Of a stretch of 9,018 bases of DNA, positions 1-6,676 are shown one piece after another. A program made the translations under genes and the position numbers. Origin of the DNA: Halorhodospira sp. GTDB taxonomy: Bacteria; Pseudomonadota; Gammaproteobacteria; Nitrococcales; Halorhodospiraceae. Below the pieces are notes generated by a model. The model ran no database searches. It saw only the letters and a program-made list of their open reading frames with translations, and was not told the DNA's origin. The DNA lies in assembly GCA_007121755.1 (NCBI GenBank), contig SKJZ01000074.1:1-9018 (forward strand), in the 5' to 3' direction. Positions within the stretch are counted from its first letter, which is position 1, and each line of letters begins with the position of its first letter.

Positions 1-88
1 CACGGCCGCATCCCTGCGGCCGAGGGTTTCGCACAGGGGCAACCCCTCCCCGGCACACGACGGCGGTGCCGAGGTTGTAGCCGCCAAC

Positions 89-1639
89 GTGCCCAACCTG
101 CCTGTAAGGCGCTTTGTGATGCTCCCCGTATTGCTGCTGCTCTTCCCCCTGTTGGGCCAGGCGGGTGGTTCGGGAAGTGTCCTCGACCTAAGCCTCGAAG
201 ACGCTGTCCTCTCCGCCCTGGAGCACAATCCGGCCCTGCAGGCTGAGCGGTTCGGGCCGGTGGCCGCCGGGGCGTTCGAGGCGATCGAGCGGGCCGAGTT
301 GGATGCCACGCTGCTCTTCGCCGAGGGGCGGGCACGCCGCGAGCGCTCCGATCGGATCGATGAACGGCTGGGCGAGCGCTTCGATCTGGTCGAAGAGCGT
401 GCCAACCTTGCGGCCGGACTGCGGCGGAGCACGCCCTGGGGGACCGACCTGGAGTTCTCGGTCGGCCAGCGTTTTGTGGATACCGAACGGGGTGAGACCG
501 CACTGCACAGCACCCGGGTCGGCGTCGGGCTGACCCAGCAATTGCTCCGGGGGCGTGGCTCGGAGGTCAATCTGCTCCGGGTGCGCCAAGCGGAGTTGGA
601 CACCCTTCGTTCGGAGTATGAGTTGCGCGGCTTCGCCGAGGCGCTGGTGGCGGATGTCGAAGCCGCGTATTGGGATTACGTCCTGGCCGACCGGGAGATC
701 GCGATTTTCGAGGAGTCGCTGCGGCTGACCGAGGAGCAGATCGAGCACACCCGCGAGCGTATTCGCCTCGGTGATGTGGCCGAAACGGAGTTGGCGCCGC
801 TGCGCGCGGAACGGGCCTTGCGCCGGCAGGAGCTGATCGATGCTCGCAGCCGCCGGCATGTGGCCCAACTCGAGCTGTTGCGCCTGGTGGCCGCGGACCG
901 GTCGCTCGGCCGGATCACCCGCGTCAACCCGGTCTCCGATCCAGAGCGGCCGGTGATCGATCCCGACCCGGTGGAAGACCATGTGGCGTTGGCGCTGCAA
1001 CGCCGGCCGGAGCTGAATCAGGCCCGCATGCAACTGCAACGGGACCAATTGGAGGTCACCAGAACCCGTAACGGCTTGCTGCCCCGGCTGGAGCTGTTCG
1101 TCACCCTGGGGCGCAGCGGGTACTCCGACTCATTCAGCGGCGCGGTCGAGGAGCTGGACGGGCCGAGCTACGACGCCGAGTTGGGGGTGCGGCTCGAACG
1201 TCCGCTGGGGAACCGCGCGCCGCAGGCCGAGCATACGCGCGCATTGGCGCACCGGAATCAGGCCAGCGCCGGGCTCGATAATCTGGCGCGCTTGGTCCGG
1301 CACGACGTGCGCACCGCCTATCTGGAATTGCAGCGGGCCGCCGCCCAGATCGAAGCGAGTGCCGAGACCCGCACCAGCCAGGAGGAGTTGGCGCGGGTGG
1401 AGAGTGAGCGCTTCCGCGCCGGACAAACGACCGCTTTCGCCGTGGCCCAGGCCCAGCGCGACCTGCTGCGCAGCCGGATCGACGAGGAGGCTGCCGTGGT
1501 CGCCTACCGGCGGGCCCTGGTGGGCCTCTACCGGTTGGACGGCACGCTGCTTGAGCGGCGGGGCATCGAAGCCGCGGCGGCCGAAGGCATGCCGTACGGA
1601 CTCACCGACGAAGTGGTGCCGGACTACCGGCTGAGGTAG
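89..1639 (+). CDS. TolC-family outer-membrane efflux protein
   Basis: Predicted outer-membrane channel of a tripartite efflux or type I secretion system. The N-terminus has two arginines followed by a leucine-rich stretch ending in GQA, a signal peptide cleaved near residue 25. Two OEP repeats follow, about residues 35-275 and 300-490. The first opens with LSLEDAVLSALEHNPALQAE and the second contains ALALQRRPELNQARMQLQRD, the usual TolC 'hNPxl' and 'RPEL' signatures. Both are rich in Glu, Arg, Gln and Ala helices that would form the periplasmic barrel. At 516 aa the length is normal for the family. I keep the GTG start at 89 because it includes the charged n-region. ATG at 119 is an alternative, with TAAGG at 105-109 in front of it, but it lacks the arginines. 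The reading frame is open to the left edge, so the true start could lie upstream. No membrane-fusion protein or inner-membrane pump is visible, so the substrate is unknown; a partner gene may lie just left of the window. Confidence 0.88.
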   Translation: MPNLPVRRFVMLPVLLLLFPLLGQAGGSGSVLDLSLEDAVLSALEHNPALQAERFGPVAAGAFEAIERAELDATLLFAEGRARRERSDRIDERLGERFDLVEERANLAAGLRRSTPWGTDLEFSVGQRFVDTERGETALHSTRVGVGLTQQLLRGRGSEVNLLRVRQAELDTLRSEYELRGFAEALVADVEAAYWDYVLADREIAIFEESLRLTEEQIEHTRERIRLGDVAETELAPLRAERALRRQELIDARSRRHVAQLELLRLVAADRSLGRITRVNPVSDPERPVIDPDPVEDHVALALQRRPELNQARMQLQRDQLEVTRTRNGLLPRLELFVTLGRSGYSDSFSGAVEELDGPSYDAELGVRLERPLGNRAPQAEHTRALAHRNQASAGLDNLARLVRHDVRTAYLELQRAAAQIEASAETRTSQEELARVESERFRAGQTTAFAVAQAQRDLLRSRIDEEAAVVAYRRALVGLYRLDGTLLERRGIEAAAAEGMPYGLTDEVVPDYRLR

Positions 1640-1651
1640 AGCACGGCCGCC

Positions 1652-3403
1652 TCAGCCGGTGTCAATGATTGCCAGTCCCGCTTCCGAGTAGTGCTGGAAC
1701 TGGCCATTACCCCTTTTTCTGGCGATATGCATGGCGGCTTCGGCCTGCCGGCGGAGCTCTTCGGCCGGGAGGGCGCCGCCGGAGGCGTGCCCGATGCCGA
1801 TGCAGAGTTGTGCCCGGTACAAGTGGTGTTCCACTTGTACCGGGGCGGTCAGGGATTGGATGATCTTGGCCGCCACCGTGGCGCCTTCCGTTTTCGCGCC
1901 GGCCATCGGGAGCAGCACGGCGAAGTCGGTTTCGCCGATGCGGCAGACCAAGTCCGATTGGCGCACGCAGTGGCGGAGCCGCTTCGCGACCGGGCGTAAA
2001 ACCTGCTCCCCGGCGGCGGGGGCGGGGCCGTTGGCTATGGGACGGAACCCGTCCAGATGGACATGGAGCAGAAGCACCGATCGCTGAACGCGCCGCGCCT
2101 CCTCAAGGGCGTGCTCCAGACGGTTGGCCAGGACGGTCCGGCCGGGGAGGCCGGTCGGTTCGTCGATCCCTTCCCCCTCTTCCGTTCCCGCCCAGGCGTC
2201 CGCATGCCCTGAGATGTCGCGCCCTACCGCCACGAAGCGGACGATCCGGCCGAACTCGTCGGCAATGGGCGAGATACTCTCCAGCACCCGGAAGTGGCTC
2301 CCGTCCTTCCTGCGGTTGAGGAATTCGCCGTACCAGACCTCGCCGGCCTGCAGCGCCGCCCAAAGTTCCCGGTAGACCTTGCGGGGTGTGTGCTCAGTAC
2401 TGAGAAACCCCGGGGTCCGGCCCACCACTTCGCCGGGTGAGTAGCCGGAGAGTTCGTAAAACCTCGGGTTACAGTACTCGATGACCCCCTCCGCGTCGGT
2501 GATCATCACGGCGTTCGGGCTCTGTTCGACCGCCAGGGTCAGCGTGCGGAGTTCCGTTTCGGCGCGCTTGCGGTCGGTGACGTCGCGCTTGATCGCGACA
2601 AACCGGGTGATCTCCCCGTTGTGCTCGCGCACCGGGGCGATGGTCATCTCTTCGTAGTAGAGCGTGCCGTCCTTGCGGCGGTTGACGATCTCGCCCTTCC
2701 ACGTCCGGCCGCCGAGGATGGTCGCCCAGAGATCCCGGTAGAAGCCGTCGTCGTACAGCCCGGACTTCAGCACGCTGGGCCTGCGCCCGATGACCTCCGT
2801 GAAGTGGTAACCGGTCACTTCGCTGAAGGCCGGATTGCAGTACTCGATGTTCCCCTGGCGATCGGTGATCACGATACTCTCGCCCGCCTGCTCGATAGCG
2901 GTGATCCGGCTGCGCAGCGAGTCGGCGACGGCGCGTTGCTCGGTCACGTCGCGCAAGATACCGACGGTGCCGCGGGGCTCGCCGTCGGCGTCCGGGAGGA
3001 GGTTGCAACTCGCCTCCATCCAGCGTGTCTCGCCGTCGCCACGGACCATGCGGAACTGCATCGGGGTCGCGGGCCCCCGGTGATCGTCCAACAGAACCTC
3101 TTCGTGGTAGGCGCGCAGGTCGGTCCGGTGGTCCGGGTGGGCCCACTCCCACCACGGGGATGTAATGCACTGCTCCGGAGGGTGGCCGGTGATCCGGCGC
3201 CAGGCCGGGTTGACGAAGGTCAGCCGCCCCAATACATCGGTGCGGAAGATGATCTCGTCGAGCCTGCCCAGGATGTTGCCCTCAGCGGCGTCGAGGCCGC
3301 ACGACCGCATCCCCTCCTCCAGCGCGCGCTCCCGGTCGCGCATCCGGGCGATCTCTGCTTCCAGTTCCTCGATTCGCTGCTGTAAATCGTTTGTCGGGTG
3401 CAT
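1652..3403 (-). CDS. PAS-PAS-PAS protein with degenerate GGDEF domain
   Basis: Predicted cytoplasmic sensory protein of 583 aa. It has a short coiled coil (residues about 5-30, QQRIEELEAEIARMRDRERA) and three PAS domains (about 47-157, 165-280 and 285-400). PAS2 and PAS3 share the motifs IEYCNP, TGY/SGY, GE(I/F)xNRRKDG and RFVAxxRD, the style of flavin- or redox-binding PAS domains such as NifL; cofactor binding is inference. A GGDEF-fold domain occupies about 415-575 and starts with DEPTGLPGR, then HLDGF. The signature expected as RxGGDEF reads RIGETDF (residues 488-494). The metal-binding Asp/Glu is Thr and the catalytic Glu is Asp, so diguanylate cyclase activity is unlikely. There is no EAL domain and no membrane segment. 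I use ATG 3403 because AGGA lies 8 nt upstream on the minus strand; an in-frame GTG at 3478 has no ribosome-binding site. It converges on the TolC gene with a 12-bp gap. It may act as a receptor or by partner binding. Confidence 0.9.
   Translation of the reverse strand: MHPTNDLQQRIEELEAEIARMRDRERALEEGMRSCGLDAAEGNILGRLDEIIFRTDVLGRLTFVNPAWRRITGHPPEQCITSPWWEWAHPDHRTDLRAYHEEVLLDDHRGPATPMQFRMVRGDGETRWMEASCNLLPDADGEPRGTVGILRDVTEQRAVADSLRSRITAIEQAGESIVITDRQGNIEYCNPAFSEVTGYHFTEVIGRRPSVLKSGLYDDGFYRDLWATILGGRTWKGEIVNRRKDGTLYYEEMTIAPVREHNGEITRFVAIKRDVTDRKRAETELRTLTLAVEQSPNAVMITDAEGVIEYCNPRFYELSGYSPGEVVGRTPGFLSTEHTPRKVYRELWAALQAGEVWYGEFLNRRKDGSHFRVLESISPIADEFGRIVRFVAVGRDISGHADAWAGTEEGEGIDEPTGLPGRTVLANRLEHALEEARRVQRSVLLLHVHLDGFRPIANGPAPAAGEQVLRPVAKRLRHCVRQSDLVCRIGETDFAVLLPMAGAKTEGATVAAKIIQSLTAPVQVEHHLYRAQLCIGIGHASGGALPAEELRRQAEAAMHIARKRGNGQFQHYSEAGLAIIDTG
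1813..1844. repeat. Perfect 14-bp hairpin inside the GGDEF coding region
   Basis: The arms at 1813-1826 (CCCGGTACAAGTGG) and 1831-1844 are exact reverse complements around a 4-nt loop (TGTT). On the coding (minus) strand it specifies PVQVEHHLYR, residues about 521-530 of the PAS/GGDEF protein, so it is compatible with translation. There is no T-run on either side, so it is not a standard intrinsic terminator. Function unknown. Confidence 0.85.
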
Positions 3404-3558
3404 GGTCCACGTCCTGTCTGTACGACGGTTCGACGGTTCCAAGGGAATGGGGGTGTGTATCGGATGTTCCCGTGTCACGCGGGGTTGTGTGCTCGACGGG
3501 TGGACCGGTACCGGATCGGCGTAAGCAGCCGCGCGGCTCTGCGGCCGATGCTTCCTTT

Positions 3559-3564
3559 ATTATA
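3559..3564 (-). promoter_or_regulatory. Candidate sigma70 -10 box for the PAS gene
   Basis: The minus strand reads TATAAT exactly at 3564-3559, in a small AT-rich island within otherwise GC-rich DNA. It is about 155 nt upstream of the PAS-gene ATG at 3403. No good -35 hexamer lies 16-18 nt further upstream, so the site is either activator-dependent or coincidental. Confidence 0.45.
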
Positions 3565-3616
3565 CGTGCAATTCAAGAAAAGATCCCACGCCTTCCAAAC
3601 AAGACTAGGAGTTCGG

Positions 3617-3660
3617 CGGTGCGGCAACAAGCGAGGCATGCGCGTCCTTTTGTCGCACCG
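3617..3660. repeat. Imperfect inverted repeat downstream of tRNA-Ser
   Basis: CGGTGCG (3617-3623) pairs with CGCACCG (3654-3660). Inside this, ACAA/TTGT can pair across a GCA bulge. It lies about 57 nt beyond the tRNA-Ser 3' end in the direction of transcription. It could end or process the tRNA transcript, but it has no following T-run, so I do not call it a terminator. Confidence 0.4.
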
Positions 3661-3716
3661 TTTGGGGGTTGCCGGAACGGCCCCAGCAGGAAGGGGTGGG
3701 CGCGCTGCCGTAATTC

Positions 3717-3806
3717 TGGCGGAAGGGGAGGGATTCGAACCCCCGGTGGGATTGCTCCCACAGCTGATTTCGAGTCAGCCGCCTTCGACCACTCGGCCAC
3801 CCTTCC
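3717..3806 (-). tRNA. tRNA-Ser(CGA)
   Basis: A 90-nt class II tRNA. The acceptor stem GGAAGGG/CCCTTCC is followed by discriminator G and an encoded CCA (GCCA at 3720-3717). The anticodon stem GCTGA/TCAGC encloses the loop CTCGAAA, giving anticodon CGA, which reads UCG. A long variable arm (TGTGGGAGCAATCCCACC) and a GGTTCGAATCC T-arm confirm serine identity. It lies 59 bp downstream of amrA on the same strand, so read-through cotranscription is possible. A weak TTGGCG-N17-CAGACT match upstream is not a reliable promoter. Confidence 0.96.
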
Positions 3807-3865
3807 TCTGCAGCCGCGTAGTCTGTCACCTCAAAGGGGATTCGCCAAGCCTTGTCCAACGGTTT

Positions 3866-4471
3866 CTAGTCGCCATAGGTGGTAGAGCCGTAGCGTTCAA
3901 CGCGCATGTGGGGCGACCAGTGGTCCTCCGGTAATCCGGCCTTGCGCTTAAGCCGGCGGATGAACTCCTCGGGATCGGGAAGCTGTTCCCACACCGCCGG
4001 GAGGAAGGTCGCGCGGTATGCCCCCTCCGCAAGGATGACGCCGTCCTCGCCAGGCCGCAGTTGTCGGAGAAGATCCTCTTCGTTCTCGGCGTAAAGCGGT
4101 TCCGGCGGATCGAGGACGGAGACGGTGATGGTCACGGCCTCCAGCTCGCTCCAGCGGACCGGTGGAAAACGCGGGTCTCTCAGCGCGGCGTCCTCGGCGC
4201 AACGCGCCACAACGCCGGCCAACGGGGCCCGGGGTTGCAGCGTCCCCATGCAGCCGCGCAGCCGCTGTTCGTGGTAGAGGGTGACGAAGGCCGCGGCCTC
4301 GGCGTCGAGCGGTGGGGGCAGTGCCGTTGTTGCCAACGGTAAGGCCTCGTTCCGCTCCAGGCGGTGTGCCACCGCGTGGCGGGCGAGGGTGGGAAGAAAC
4401 CGTCGGGCGTCGTCGCCGGCGGTATCGGGTATCCGAAAGGCGCCGGACGTTCCGTGCTCAGTGAAAGACAT
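3866..4471 (-). CDS. amrA: AmmeMemoRadiSam system protein A (AMMECR1 domain)
   Basis: AMMECR1-family protein of 201 aa, spanning essentially the whole domain. The hallmark LRGCMG is at residues 71-76 with the invariant Cys74. DPRFPPV (99-105), VTITVSVLDPPEPL (113-126), GVIL (144-147) and TFLPAVWEQLPDPEEF (155-170) follow, all in the family's order and spacing. It appears cytosolic; no signal or membrane segment is seen. The family's biochemical role is unresolved, though it is genetically tied to Memo and radical SAM partners, both present here. Its start codon lies inside the end of amrB (14-bp overlap) and has no good Shine-Dalgarno of its own, so translation is probably coupled to amrB. 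tRNA-Ser follows after 59 bp. Confidence 0.93.
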   Translation of the reverse strand: MSFTEHGTSGAFRIPDTAGDDARRFLPTLARHAVAHRLERNEALPLATTALPPPLDAEAAAFVTLYHEQRLRGCMGTLQPRAPLAGVVARCAEDAALRDPRFPPVRWSELEAVTITVSVLDPPEPLYAENEEDLLRQLRPGEDGVILAEGAYRATFLPAVWEQLPDPEEFIRRLKRKAGLPEDHWSPHMRVERYGSTTYGD

Positions 4472-5267
4472 AGCTGCCGTATCCCACTACCCGTCCAGGA
4501 TCACCGCCGGCGTCGGCGCTGTTGCACAGCGCCACGGTTCGCGCCGTCAGTCCACGGCGGCGGACCGCCCACAGCAGCCCCTTGACTGGATCGGCTCCGC
4601 AGGCGCGCTGATGGTCGATGCGCTCCAAGTCGAGCGCCTCGATGAATCGGGTGGTCTCGCCGTCGAGGCGGCGGGCGGTGGCGTCGTCGTGGAAGTGGCT
4701 AAGGTCGGAACTGACCACGACCAGAGTCTCTGCGCCGCCGTCACTATGCCACAGCCGTTCGATGACCTCGCCGCACTGCTCCGGGGTGGTCCGCCCGACT
4801 GCCAGCGGCAGGACGGAGAGCCGGTCGAATACGGTCTGGAGAAACGGCAGATGGACCTCCAGGCTGTGCTCCCGTTCGTGCGCTGTGTCGTTGACGAAGA
4901 CCTGCGGCAGTTCCGCCGCCGCCGCGCGCAGCGCCGGGTCGACCGGGACGATCCCCAGCGGCGTGGCTACGGCCTCCGACTCCGGCAGAGCGAGTCCGTC
5001 GAAGGGGACGAAGTGCGAGGGGCCGAGAAGCGCCACCCGGTGGACCCGGTCCGGTCCGGGTGGATGGTGGCGGAGCAGCGCGTAGCCTCGCGCTGCCGCC
5101 GCGCCGGAGTATGGATAGCCAGCGTGGGGGAGGATCATCGCGCGTGGCGGCTCGCCAGCCGGTTCCTTCTGCCGCGCGCTGGCCAGCAACTCTTGCACCT
5201 GCAGCCGCAACGCGGCCTCATCGGCCGGATAGAAAAGCCCGGCCACAGCGGGTTGGCGTACTAGCAT
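4458..5267 (-). CDS. amrB: AmmeMemoRadiSam system protein B (Memo family)
   Basis: Memo-family protein of 269 aa, related in fold to nonhaem-iron dioxygenases of the LigB type. Candidate metal and active-site residues are conserved: His48 (ILPHAGYPYSG), His85 (LLGPSHF), Asp188 (SSDLSHF) and Cys248 (VALCNSADAGGD), matching the His/His/Asp/Cys set known from human MEMO1. The N-terminal RQPAVAGLFYPAD and C-terminal VVGYGSYVF are also typical. ATG 5267 is chosen because the family begins at this point and GGAGGAA lies immediately upstream on the minus strand (5278-5272). The open frame continues to 5402, but that part translates the palindromic element and is not protein. It is first in a two-gene unit with amrA and divergent from amrS. 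The substrate is unknown. Confidence 0.94.
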   Translation of the reverse strand: MLVRQPAVAGLFYPADEAALRLQVQELLASARQKEPAGEPPRAMILPHAGYPYSGAAAARGYALLRHHPPGPDRVHRVALLGPSHFVPFDGLALPESEAVATPLGIVPVDPALRAAAAELPQVFVNDTAHEREHSLEVHLPFLQTVFDRLSVLPLAVGRTTPEQCGEVIERLWHSDGGAETLVVVSSDLSHFHDDATARRLDGETTRFIEALDLERIDHQRACGADPVKGLLWAVRRRGLTARTVALCNSADAGGDPGRVVGYGSYVFH

Positions 5268-5281
5268 CGCGTTCCTCCCGA

Positions 5282-5429
5282 GAAGCTCGAAGAACCGGTG
5301 CCCGGAGGGTGGGGGTGCCCGTTCAGGGACGCCGTAAATCCATCCCTGGAGGCTTGACGGTCGCCATCCAGGCGACCGACACCCTGAACGGGTACTCCCC
5401 ACCCTCCGGGCACCGGTTCTTCGAGCTTC
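5282..5429. repeat. Large palindromic intergenic element with nested hairpin
   Basis: The left arm 5282-5328 (47 nt, beginning GAAGCTCGAAGAACCGGTGC) is the reverse complement of the right arm 5382-5429 (48 nt), with one indel and one substitution. The 53-nt centre carries a second perfect 8-bp hairpin: CGGTCGCC (5358-5365), loop ATCCA, GGCGACCG (5371-5378). The central block around GCCGTAAATCCATCC and GGAGGCTTGACGG resembles, from memory, a dispersed intergenic repeat of halophilic gammaproteobacteria. It fills most of the space between divergent amrB and amrS. The left arm begins only a few bases beyond the amrB ribosome-binding site. CCTCC at 5274-5278 and 5430-5434 is a possible but imperfectly placed target duplication. 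No ORF inside looks real. Confidence 0.92.
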
Positions 5430-5444
5430 CCTCCTTTTGCTTTC

Positions 5445-5461
5445 GCGGTTCGAGGAACCGC
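5445..5461. repeat. Short perfect hairpin in the amrB/amrS intergenic region
   Basis: GCGGTTC (5445-5451) and GAACCGC (5455-5461) form a 7-bp stem around GAG. It lies 15 bp from the large palindrome. No T-run follows on either strand. It could be an operator or a minor structural element; no function can be assigned. Confidence 0.5.
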
Positions 5462-5555
5462 TCTATCGATATGGGCGTCTAATGCGTTGGACGTTATCCG
5501 ATGTCCGAGGTTTCCTTAAAGCATTCAAGTTTTCCGGCGAGGTGAACCACACCGT

Positions 5556-6662
5556 ATGGAGACGCCACAGATCCGGCGGCGCGATAGCGACGAACCCTCG
5601 GCGGTCGCTACCGAGTATTGGCACGACTGCGGCGGCGGCCGTATCCAGTGCGACCTCTGCCCGCGCCACTGCCGCATGCGCGAAGGGCAGCGCGGGCTCT
5701 GCTTCGTGCGCATGGTCCGTGGCGGCGAGGTAGTGCTGACCACCTACGGTCGCTCCTCCGGATTCTGTATAGATCCGATCGAGAAGAAGCCACTGAACCA
5801 CTTTCTGCCTGGCACCCCGGTCCTCTCCTTCGGTACCGCCGGCTGCAATCTGGCATGCAAGTTTTGTCAGAACTGGGATATCTCGAAGTCGCGGGAGATG
5901 GACACGCTGGCGCACCGGGCCGAGCCCGAGGACTTGGCTGCCGCCGCGCGTCGTCTCGGCGCGCGCAGCGTTGCCTTCACCTACAACGATCCGGTGATCT
6001 TCCACGAGTACGCCGTCGACGTGGCCGACGCGTGCCGCCGGGCGGGGGTGCGCACGGTGGCGGTGACCGCCGGCTACATTTCGCCGGTGCCGCGCCGGGA
6101 GTTCTTCGCCCATATCGACGCTGCCAATGTCGATCTCAAGGCGTTCACCGACCGCTTCTACTACAAACTCACCGGGGCCCACCTGGCGCCGGTGCTGGAG
6201 ACCCTGGAGTTTATCCGGCACGAGACCGATGTCTGGCTGGAGCTGACGACACTGCTCATTCCCGGCGAGAACGACGGCGACGACGAGATCCGCCGGATGG
6301 CCGACTGGGTGGTGGAGCGCCTGGGGTCCGATGTGCCGATGCACTTCAGCGCCTTCCACCCCTCGTGGAAGATGATGGACTACCCGCGCACCCCGCCGGC
6401 GACCCTGACCCGGGCGCGCCGCATCGCCATGGAAAGCGGGGCGCGCTACGTCTACACCGGCAATGTCCACGATAGCGCGGGCGGCAGCACTTACTGCCAC
6501 CACTGCGGAGCCTGTCTGATCGAGCGGGATTGGTACGAACTAGGGGCGTGGCGACTGGACGCGGCGGGGCGGTGTGAGTCGTGCGGCACGCCGTGCGCCG
6601 GCGTCTTCGAAGAGCGGCCCGGTAACTGGGGCGCGCGGCGGATGCCGGTTAGTATCCGCTGA
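5556..6662 (+). CDS. amrS: AmmeMemoRadiSam system radical SAM enzyme
   Basis: Radical SAM protein of 368 aa, related to pyruvate formate-lyase activating enzymes. The [4Fe-4S]/SAM motif CNLACKFC is at residues 97-104 (Cys97, Cys101, Cys104), inside GTAGCNLACKFCQNWD. Two further cysteine sets flank the barrel: an N-terminal one at Cys32, 35, 39 and 49 (CDLCPRHC..GLC) and a C-terminal one at Cys314, 317, 320, 340, 343 and 347 (CHHCGAC..CESCGTPC). The latter could bind zinc or an extra cluster. TYNDP (142-146), VTAGYIS, NVDLKAF and TLLIPGEND match the family. GAGGTG sits 11 nt before the ATG. It is transcribed away from amrB-amrA, from the other side of the palindromic element. It presumably modifies a target linked to the AmrA/AmrB pair, but the substrate is unknown. 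Confidence 0.94.
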   Translation: METPQIRRRDSDEPSAVATEYWHDCGGGRIQCDLCPRHCRMREGQRGLCFVRMVRGGEVVLTTYGRSSGFCIDPIEKKPLNHFLPGTPVLSFGTAGCNLACKFCQNWDISKSREMDTLAHRAEPEDLAAAARRLGARSVAFTYNDPVIFHEYAVDVADACRRAGVRTVAVTAGYISPVPRREFFAHIDAANVDLKAFTDRFYYKLTGAHLAPVLETLEFIRHETDVWLELTTLLIPGENDGDDEIRRMADWVVERLGSDVPMHFSAFHPSWKMMDYPRTPPATLTRARRIAMESGARYVYTGNVHDSAGGSTYCHHCGACLIERDWYELGAWRLDAAGRCESCGTPCAGVFEERPGNWGARRMPVSIR

Positions 6663-6673
6663 AGAGCGGCCCG
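6609..6673 (+). repeat. 13-bp direct repeat at the amrS 3' end
   Basis: GAAGAGCGGCCCG occurs at 6609-6621 within amrS and again at 6661-6673 across its stop codon and the 14-bp gap to the convergent sulfotransferase gene. A weak 5-bp hairpin CCGCT-GAAG-AGCGG (6656-6669) overlaps the second copy. It may record a small local duplication. Confidence 0.5.
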
Positions 6674-6676
6674 CGG

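Larger units (their letters stand above)
3404..3716. other. Non-coding region between the PAS gene and tRNA-Ser
   Basis: About 313 bp without a convincing gene. It holds the PAS-gene leader, including a short direct repeat GACGGTTC (3423-3438 area), an AT-rich promoter stretch near 3553-3580, and an imperfect inverted repeat at 3617-3660 close to the tRNA 3' end. Open frames here lack ribosome-binding sites and known motifs. Confidence 0.6.

Noticed and set aside
188..1048. Long minus-strand open frame opposite the TolC gene
   Set aside because: Antisense shadow of a GC-rich coding region; the protein has no recognisable motif and the plus-strand frame has clear TolC signatures.
3689..3732. 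Possible integration site: GGAAGGGGTGGG (3689-3700) copies the tRNA-Ser 3' end GGAAGGGGAGGG (3721-3732)
   Set aside because: Only 12 bp with one mismatch, 20 bp apart, and no integrase or island lies between them. Probably low-complexity G-rich sequence.
3573..3800. Minus-strand open frame beginning MAEWSKAADSKSAVGAIPPG
   Set aside because: It is the familiar spurious translation of a tRNA-Ser gene; the tRNA fold at 3717-3806 fully explains the sequence.
5354..5359. TTGACG in the centre of the palindromic element as a -35 box
   Set aside because: No -10-like hexamer occurs 16-18 bp downstream; the spacer is occupied by the nested hairpin.
5268..5402. N-terminal extension of AmrB by 45 residues
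   Set aside because: It translates the palindromic element, has no family similarity and ignores the strong ribosome-binding site at 5272-5278.
5484..5521. Promoter for amrS using TTGGAC (5487-5492)
   Set aside because: No acceptable -10 element at 16-18 bp spacing; the small GGACGT/ATGTCC inverted repeat nearby is too weak to name an operator.
5463..6503. Long minus-strand open frame opposite amrS
   Set aside because: Composition-driven shadow; the plus strand encodes an unambiguous radical SAM enzyme.
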